A DNA stretch of 12,911 nucleotides from an uncultured Acidimicrobiia bacterium (GTDB lineage Bacteria > Actinomycetota > Acidimicrobiia > Spongiisociales > UBA5794), in contig CAJWGC010000015.1 of assembly GCA_913031525.1 (NCBI GenBank), forward strand, positions 1-12,911. Direction: 5' to 3'. The position numbers were made by a program, and so were the translations under genes. A model generated the notes under the pieces. It saw only the letters and a list, made by a program, of their open reading frames with translations. It was not told the DNA's origin and ran no database searches. Shown one piece after another: positions 7,929 through 12,911 of this stretch (position 1 is the first letter of the stretch; the number at the start of each line of letters is the position of its first letter).

Positions 7929-9713
7929 TCAGCTTGGTTCGTCCTCCCATGCTTTACGCACTTCTGGATCCAACTCAATTCCGAGTTCTTTCAGTTGAAG
8001 ATCCGCTACACGAGCTGGTGATCCAGTAAGGGGATCAGCGCCAGATTGAGTCTTTGGAAAAGGAATAACCTCTCGGATATTCGGCTCTTCTTGAAGAATC
8101 GAGATCAGCCGGTCCATTCCGATCGCGATTCCAGCGTGAGGCGGAGTTCCATATTTGAGCGCTTCCAAGAACCAACCAAATCGTGTATACGCTTCTTCAG
8201 GAGCAATACCCAATATCTCGAATATTTCAGCCTGAATTTCCGGATCATGGATTCTTACGCTTCCCGAGCCGAGTTCCGACCCGTTTAGAACAAGATCATA
8301 CGATCGAGATAGTGCAGTTTCGGGATGAGAACGTAACTCCTCAATGTCTACAGGAGCCGTGAACGGATGATGCGCCGGCACCAAATCGCCTTCATCGGTT
8401 GTCTCAAAAACTGGAAAGTCGACAACAAACAGAAAAGAGAGCTCTTGATGACCTTTAGGAATTCCAAGATCCAGTCGCAATTGCCCAAGCACCGACTCAA
8501 CAAGCTTCTGAGGGCCAGCGACGATCAATAACAGATCATTTGGATTTGCTTCAAGTGCGCTGACCATCGCTGTCTGCTCTTCTTCGGAAAGGTGCTTCGT
8601 TACCGGTGAGCGCAACGAACCGTCGTCCTGAACAACAACCCATACGAGTCCTTTCGCCCCCAGTTCGTGAGCGCGATCGATGAGTGCATCCAGGGCGGAC
8701 CTTCTCAAATTCATCGCTCCTGCGTTAATTCCACGTACCGCGCCTCCTGCCGAAAGAACACCGGCGAACGCTCGAAAATCTGTGCCAGCAAACAATTGAG
8801 AAAGGTCTCGAATTTCCATTCCGAAGCGAGCATCCGGCTTATCACTTCCGTAACGCTCCAAAGCATCCGCGTAAGAAATCCTAGGAAATGGAGTGGTTAG
8901 TTCGATGCCTCGAACGTCGCGAACTACAGCAGTAATGATTTTCTCAACAGCCTCCAAGACATCATTCTGCGTCCAGAATGCGCCTTCTATATCAAGTTGA
9001 GTAAATTCGAGCTGTCGATCTGATCGGAAATCTTCGTCGCGATAACAACGTGCGATCTGGTAGTAGCGCTCGACCCCTCCGATCATCAGTAGTTGCTTGA
9101 AAAGTTGTGGAGACTGCGGGAGCGCGTAGAAGGTTCCTGGACGTAATCGACTAGGGACAAGCATGTCTCGCGCTCCCTCAGGAGTTGATGAGATCAACGT
9201 GGGAGTCTCTACTTCGAGAAATCCCATCCCTTCTAGCGTGTGTCTCATTGCTCGGGCGGTCAAAGCTCGAGCTTGTAAGTTCCTCTGCATACGCTCAGTC
9301 CTGAGATCCAGATAGCGATGTTCCAGTCGGCGAATCTCTTCGGTGTCAGATCGATCGTTTAGCTGGAACGGCAGAGGTGCAGATGAACCCAATATCATTA
9401 GCGACTCAGCGACAACCTCAATTTCTCCGGTAATGACATTTGGGTTCCGCGTTCCTTCTGGCCGCTCGCGGATCGTTCCAGTCACTGTTATGCAGTATTC
9501 GAGTCTTAGTTCGCTGATCGTTTGCTCATCGTTGGGGTAACTATCCGGATTGAATACGACCTGGATCAGACCGCTAGCGTCTCGCAAATCAACGAAGACC
9601 ACGCCTCCATGATCCCTACGTCGATCGATCCAACCAGCGAGTTGGACTATGCGACCAACATCGGCAATACGTAATGCCCCCGCGTTATCCGATCGATATT
9701 GCTCAGTGGACAT
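7929..9713 (-). CDS. aspS: Aspartyl-tRNA synthetase, probably non-discriminating
   Basis: Class IIb synthetase of the bacterial type with an inserted GAD domain, 594 residues. The N-terminal OB-fold anticodon domain includes LAGWIDRRRDHGGVVFVDLR (25-44). Motif 2 lies in RYYQIARCYRDEDFR (216-230) and QLEFTQLDIE (234-243), the GAD insert at about 300-420, and motif 3 in GIAIGMDRL (528-536). His35 (RRRDHGG) and Gly87 (RPEGTRNPN) match the residues associated with non-discriminating AspRS, which also charges tRNA-Asn with Asp for GatCAB amidation; discriminating enzymes such as that of E. coli have Leu and Lys. The dual specificity is therefore an inference. The ATG follows GGAGG by 11 bases, and that GGAGG can pair with an upstream CCTCC (see separate entry). 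hisS, often its upstream neighbour, is absent here. Confidence 0.97.
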   Translation of the reverse strand: MSTEQYRSDNAGALRIADVGRIVQLAGWIDRRRDHGGVVFVDLRDASGLIQVVFNPDSYPNDEQTISELRLEYCITVTGTIRERPEGTRNPNVITGEIEVVAESLMILGSSAPLPFQLNDRSDTEEIRRLEHRYLDLRTERMQRNLQARALTARAMRHTLEGMGFLEVETPTLISSTPEGARDMLVPSRLRPGTFYALPQSPQLFKQLLMIGGVERYYQIARCYRDEDFRSDRQLEFTQLDIEGAFWTQNDVLEAVEKIITAVVRDVRGIELTTPFPRISYADALERYGSDKPDARFGMEIRDLSQLFAGTDFRAFAGVLSAGGAVRGINAGAMNLRRSALDALIDRAHELGAKGLVWVVVQDDGSLRSPVTKHLSEEEQTAMVSALEANPNDLLLIVAGPQKLVESVLGQLRLDLGIPKGHQELSFLFVVDFPVFETTDEGDLVPAHHPFTAPVDIEELRSHPETALSRSYDLVLNGSELGSGSVRIHDPEIQAEIFEILGIAPEEAYTRFGWFLEALKYGTPPHAGIAIGMDRLISILQEEPNIREVIPFPKTQSGADPLTGSPARVADLQLKELGIELDPEVRKAWEDEPS

Positions 9714-9724
9714 GTTCTGTTATC

Positions 9725-9751
9725 CCTCCACAGCTGGTCACTGGACGGAGG
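9725..9751 (-). promoter_or_regulatory. Possible hairpin masking the aspS Shine-Dalgarno
   Basis: In the 49-base gap before aspS, CCTCC (minus strand, 9751-9747) is fully complementary to the Shine-Dalgarno GGAGG (9729-9725). Between them CAG (9743-9741) can pair with CTG (9733-9731) around a seven-base loop. The small asymmetric internal loop (GTC against T) makes the structure only moderately stable. It could limit aspS translation initiation unless opened by ribosomes finishing the upstream hydrolase gene. The pairing is seen directly; a regulatory role is inference, and chance pairing is possible. Confidence 0.35.
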
Positions 9752-9762
9752 ACAACGCCCAC

Positions 9763-10434
9763 TCAGCGACTACTGAACTCCTGAAGGAACGGATTGACCT
9801 GCCGTTCCCTGTTCAGGGTAGTAGCCGGCCCGTGTCCGGGAAATACTCGCGTCTCCCCCGGTAGCGGCAGTACTTTGTCGCGCATCGACGCCATCAAGGT
9901 GTCGTAGTCTCCTCCCAACAGATCCGTACGTCCAATAGCCCCCGAGAAAAGCTGGTCACCGGAAAACAAAACTTCCTCTTCCTTCAGGAAAAAACAGCAA
10001 TGACCAGGAGTATGCCCTGGAGTGTGAATTACGTCGACAGTGAGACCAGCGAGCTCTAGCGACATCCCATCGACAAGTTCTTCGTATTCCGGTGGCTGCA
10101 TGAAATCGTTGTTGTCCCCCTCCGAAAGAGTCGCGCCAAACAACTGCCGGATCTGCTCACTTGGGTGCAACGTCAGGAAGTCATCGTCCGGATGCACATA
10201 CGCGCTGACCCCCGACTGCCCTACAAATCCTCCAGCGCCACCAGAGTGATCAACGTGACCATGGGTCAAAAGAAGTCCTACCGGAGTCAAATTGTGTTCT
10301 GCTAGAAGCTCTCCTATGGCCGTAGGTTCTGGCGGTGCATCTATCACAATGGCCAATCCTCCCGGTTCGGAAGCAGCCACGTAGCAATTGGTGGAGGCCA
10401 ACCACAGCTCACTGCTCTCGATGATAAGGCTCAT
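9763..10434 (-). CDS. MBL-fold hydrolase, glyoxalase II-like
   Basis: A 223-residue cytosolic metallo-beta-lactamase-fold protein. Metal-binding motifs are complete: THGHVDH (His58, His60, Asp62, His63), HTPGHTPGH (His141), FSGDQLF (Asp160) and VFPGHGP (His201), arranged as in the glyoxalase II branch. The C-terminal glutathione-binding domain of true HagH enzymes is absent, so it is more likely one of the short MBL hydrolases whose substrate (a thioester or related compound) is unknown. No signal peptide is visible. The ATG lies 18 bases after the rel stop, with a GGAG about 12 bases upstream. Such a protein follows rel in many Actinobacteria, usually with a peptidyl-prolyl isomerase gene between them that is missing here. 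No specific gene symbol is justified. Confidence 0.88.
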   Translation of the reverse strand: MSLIIESSELWLASTNCYVAASEPGGLAIVIDAPPEPTAIGELLAEHNLTPVGLLLTHGHVDHSGGAGGFVGQSGVSAYVHPDDDFLTLHPSEQIRQLFGATLSEGDNNDFMQPPEYEELVDGMSLELAGLTVDVIHTPGHTPGHCCFFLKEEEVLFSGDQLFSGAIGRTDLLGGDYDTLMASMRDKVLPLPGETRVFPGHGPATTLNRERQVNPFLQEFSSR

Positions 10435-10452
10435 GATTTCGAACTTCTCCGA

Positions 10453-12648
10453 TCAGTCTTTTGTCTGTGGCACCAGGCGATAAGCGTCAAAGACACCATC
10501 GACCTCACGCAAATCAGCTAATACATGTTCCAAGAGCTGGGGATCGGGAAGCTCTACCTCGTATCGAAGTTTCGCAACGCGGTCTCGTCCTGTGGCAGAA
10601 GACGAAGCATGGATATTGGCCCCGAGATCTGACAGTGATGCAGTCACATCGCGCAGTAAGCGTGGCCGATCCAGAGATTCAACCTGGATCCATACAAAAA
10701 ACGTTCCTTTTTGTTTCTGTGACCAATTAACGTCGATCATTCTCTCGCGACGTTTCCGCAACAAACCAATGTTGGAACAATCTGATCGGTGCACAGATAC
10801 ACCTCTACCTACAGTTACGAACCCAGTTATGTCATCACCCGGCACTGGATTACAGCACCGAGCTATCCGAGAAAGAAGATCGTCCATCCCTTCGACGATC
10901 ACACTGCGAGACGGCCGATGATGGGACGTAACCACCGCCGGCAGCAATGGATCCTCAAATTCTTCTATTTCGGGAGAAAGCGATCGCTCCAGCCGCCCAG
11001 CCACCACACCCGCCCCAATACGACCATCTCCAACCGCTACCAATAATGCTTCCAGATCGGAAAACCCTAAGCCTTCAGAAACTTCTAAGAGGGTTCTCTC
11101 CCTGCTAGAAATCGACCCTAGTCCTTCCTTGCGAAGGATCTTCCGTAACAATTCCTTTCCTGCTTGGTATGCCTCTTCGCGCCTCGCTCTCGAAAACCAC
11201 CGACGAATCTTGGCCGATGCATGGGATGATTGGACAAAGTCAAGCCAATCTCTACTCGGCCTAGCGTTTTGCGAATTGGATGTGACGATCTCGACAATGT
11301 CCCCTGAGTCAAGGATTGTGTTAAGTGGGATCAATCTCCCATCAACCTTCGCCCCAACACAGCGATGCCCTACGTCGGTGTGGATCCGATATGCAAAATC
11401 AACGGGGGTCGATCCTGATGGAAGCGTGATCACATCACCTCGAGGGGTCAAAACGTAGAGTTCATCTTGCAAATCGACAAGTGCCGTTTTGAGATTTTCT
11501 ACAAACTCCTCTGGATCCTCTGCGACCTCTTCCAAAGAGAGCCCTTTCATCAGAGAAGCATCGTTCAAATCGCTTTCGTCTGACTTGTAAGCCCAGTGCG
11601 CCGCAATCCCTCTCTCTGCGAACTTGTGCATCCCGTACGTTCGGATTTGCATCTCCATGGGTTTGCCATCCGGGCCAAGAACCGTCGTGTGGAGACTCTG
11701 GTATCCGTTGAGCTTCGGCGTCGCAATGTAATCCTTAAAACGTCCCTGAATAGGAGGGAAAGAACTGTGAACAACCCCAAGGACCGCATAGCAGTCTCGA
11801 ATCTCGGGAACCAGGATACGAATACCGATGAGGTCGTGAATTTCCTCAAAAGCTGAGCCCGAGGCAACCATCTTTCTATAGATCGAGTACACATGCTTCG
11901 GACGCCCCGATACCACAGCATCGATATCAGCCTCGCTGAGCGACGCGTTGATCTCCATTTGTGCTTTCTCGAGAATCGTATCCCGCTCTGGAGAACGTTT
12001 ACGTAGTAGCTCTTGTAATTCAGCATTCCTTTTCGGATAGAGGAGAGCGAAACATCGATCTTCCATCTCGTGTTTTATCTCTTGAACGCCGAAACGATGC
12101 GCTAACGGTGCATAGACTTCTAACGTCTCACGCGCCACACGCTCCTGTTTCTCGGCGGGCAAGGGATCTAACGTTCGAATATTGTGCAAACGGTCTACAA
12201 GTTTGATAAGCAACACACGGTCGTCCTTGGCAATCGCGATCGCCATCTTGCGAATCGTGGCAGCTTGCTGAGCTTTTTTGGTTGAAAATTTGACACGATC
12301 CAACTTCGTGACTCCATCGACCAGATCCGCAACCTCTTGACCAAACGCTTCCTCGACTCCAGAAAGTGTGAGGTCTGTATCTTCGATGACATCGTGTAAG
12401 AGCGCACCGATAAGCGTATCTCGATCCTGCTCGAAGTTGGCCAGTATCTCAGCCACTATCAATGGATGGGTTATGTAGTCATCCCCCGTTTGTCTCATCT
12501 GGCCTTCGTGAGCTCCTCTAGCCATCACAAAGGCTTTTTCCAGGAGCTTCATATCGTCATCGGGGTGATGCCTTTGGAAGGAGTCCCCGAGCGCGGAAAA
12601 TATATCCTCAGCGCTACGACCCCTTGAAATTACGTCAGTCGGTTCCAT
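10453..12648 (-). CDS. relA: Bifunctional (p)ppGpp synthetase/hydrolase Rel
   Basis: Cytosolic master enzyme of the stringent response, 731 residues. The N-terminal HD hydrolase domain is intact: His61 (YITHPLIV), HD at 85-86 (ALLHDVIEDT) and Asp152 (LVDRLHNIRT). The synthetase domain carries GRPKHVYSIYRKM (248-260), DLIGIRILV (272-280), RFKDYIATPKLNGYQSLHT (303-321) and MQIRTYGMHKFAERGIAAHW (333-352). RFKD is the RxKD form typical of bifunctional Rel, not the ExDD of monofunctional RelA. A TGS domain follows (about 395-457), then a Cys-containing region with ARCCNPVPGDDITGF (596-610) and HRSDC (620-624), and a C-terminal ACT domain (about 650-728). Both activities are therefore predicted. 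The ATG overlaps the end of apt by 14 bases, with no clear Shine-Dalgarno, consistent with coupling. Confidence 0.97.
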   Translation of the reverse strand: MEPTDVISRGRSAEDIFSALGDSFQRHHPDDDMKLLEKAFVMARGAHEGQMRQTGDDYITHPLIVAEILANFEQDRDTLIGALLHDVIEDTDLTLSGVEEAFGQEVADLVDGVTKLDRVKFSTKKAQQAATIRKMAIAIAKDDRVLLIKLVDRLHNIRTLDPLPAEKQERVARETLEVYAPLAHRFGVQEIKHEMEDRCFALLYPKRNAELQELLRKRSPERDTILEKAQMEINASLSEADIDAVVSGRPKHVYSIYRKMVASGSAFEEIHDLIGIRILVPEIRDCYAVLGVVHSSFPPIQGRFKDYIATPKLNGYQSLHTTVLGPDGKPMEMQIRTYGMHKFAERGIAAHWAYKSDESDLNDASLMKGLSLEEVAEDPEEFVENLKTALVDLQDELYVLTPRGDVITLPSGSTPVDFAYRIHTDVGHRCVGAKVDGRLIPLNTILDSGDIVEIVTSNSQNARPSRDWLDFVQSSHASAKIRRWFSRARREEAYQAGKELLRKILRKEGLGSISSRERTLLEVSEGLGFSDLEALLVAVGDGRIGAGVVAGRLERSLSPEIEEFEDPLLPAVVTSHHRPSRSVIVEGMDDLLSRIARCCNPVPGDDITGFVTVGRGVSVHRSDCSNIGLLRKRRERMIDVNWSQKQKGTFFVWIQVESLDRPRLLRDVTASLSDLGANIHASSSATGRDRVAKLRYEVELPDPQLLEHVLADLREVDGVFDAYRLVPQTKD

Positions 12649-12911
12649 ATTGGAGCACCGAATGCACGTTAGTCCCCCCGAGGCGGTCGCGACCCTGTAG
12701 AAAATTCAATTCGATAAACACGCTGATCCCCACCACTTCTGCGCCAAGTGTATTGATCAGATGCACCGACGCTGCTCCAGTACCTCCGGTAGCAAGCACA
12801 TCATCAACGATTAGAACTCGATCCTCGGGTTGAATTGAGTCACTGTGAATCTCGATACGATCAGAACCGTATTCGAGTTCGTAATCTTGATGGGTCACAT
12901 GATGAGGAAGT
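12635..12911 (-). CDS. apt: Adenine phosphoribosyltransferase, C-terminal part
   Basis: Adenine phosphoribosyltransferase makes AMP from adenine and PRPP in purine salvage. Only the C-terminal 91 or so residues lie in the window; the reading frame is open to the window end, and its first codons there read LPHHV. The segment LPHHVTHQDYELEYGSDRIE resembles the flexible loop and following strand of bacterial Apt. VLIVDDVLATGGT is the PRPP-binding motif that identifies type I phosphoribosyltransferases. The tail GTNVHSVLQYGTD is short, as in other Apt proteins. The gene overlaps the rel start by 14 bases. The apt-rel pair is a well-known actinobacterial arrangement, which supports Apt over xanthine or hypoxanthine phosphoribosyltransferases. 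The GTG at 12898 is an internal valine codon, not the start. Confidence 0.93.
   Translation of the reverse strand, partial: LPHHVTHQDYELEYGSDRIEIHSDSIQPEDRVLIVDDVLATGGTGAASVHLINTLGAEVVGISVFIELNFLQGRDRLGGTNVHSVLQYGTD

Noticed and set aside
7907..7978. Upstream ATG extension of rarA into aspS
   Set aside because: The extra 24 residues have no RarA family character and overlap the aspS end by 50 bases. The GTG at 7906 gives the standard DLF N-terminus.
9763..10434. Naming the MBL protein as hydroxyacylglutathione hydrolase (gloB)
   Set aside because: The metal site fits the glyoxalase II branch, but the C-terminal substrate domain is absent and Actinobacteria generally lack glutathione, so the substrate cannot be named.
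1..12911. A new defence, mobile, toxin-antitoxin or biosynthetic system
   Set aside because: Every stretch is accounted for by conserved housekeeping genes with tight spacing. There are no integrases, transposases, repeat arrays, tRNA-flanked islands or unexplained large ORFs.

Overview
The window is a compact stretch of bacterial housekeeping DNA. All eleven recognisable genes lie on the minus strand, so the biological reading direction is right to left. In transcription order they are: apt (its 5' end lies outside the window), relA/rel, an MBL-fold hydrolase, aspS, rarA, a small membrane protein (DUF6167-like), hisS, alaS, ruvX, mltG and aroE (its 3' end lies outside the window). The order apt-rel-MBL-...-aspS-rarA-alaS-ruvX-mltG-aroE is characteristic of Actinobacteria (Actinomycetota). 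The DUF6167-like gene before alaS and the actinobacterial look of Rel, RarA and AspRS agree with this. G+C is only about half by eye, far below typical Streptomyces or Mycobacterium. That would suit a mid-GC lineage such as an uncultivated, possibly aquatic, Acidimicrobiia-like actinobacterium. The lineage is inference from gene order and protein flavour, not a database match.

Layout. The right end (10453-12911) holds purine salvage (apt) and the bifunctional (p)ppGpp synthetase/hydrolase Rel. The middle (4917-10434) holds a small metallo-beta-lactamase-fold hydrolase, aspartyl-tRNA synthetase, the RarA clamp-loader-like ATPase, a 65-residue membrane protein and histidyl-tRNA synthetase. The left part (1-4904) holds alanyl-tRNA synthetase, the RuvX/YqgF nuclease, the MltG lytic transglycosylase and shikimate dehydrogenase. 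The largest gap between genes is about 51 bases, and several genes overlap (apt/rel 14 nt, ruvX/mltG 8 nt, mltG/aroE 4 nt). No convincing internal promoter or terminator is visible. The whole window is best read as one long operon or a chain of translationally coupled genes. It links translation capacity (three aminoacyl-tRNA synthetases), the stringent response, DNA maintenance (RarA, RuvX) and envelope/aromatic biosynthesis (MltG, AroE). There are no RNA genes, mobile elements, CRISPR arrays or gene-free stretches over 300 bases.

Points of interest are modest. ruvX appears to start at CTG, directly behind a strong Shine-Dalgarno. HisRS is a non-standard type and sits away from its usual actinobacterial position. 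AspRS carries the residues of the non-discriminating type. The aspS ribosome binding site can pair with a complementary sequence just upstream. GATC/CGATCG sites look strongly over-represented. I found no evidence of a new defence, mobile or biosynthetic system.
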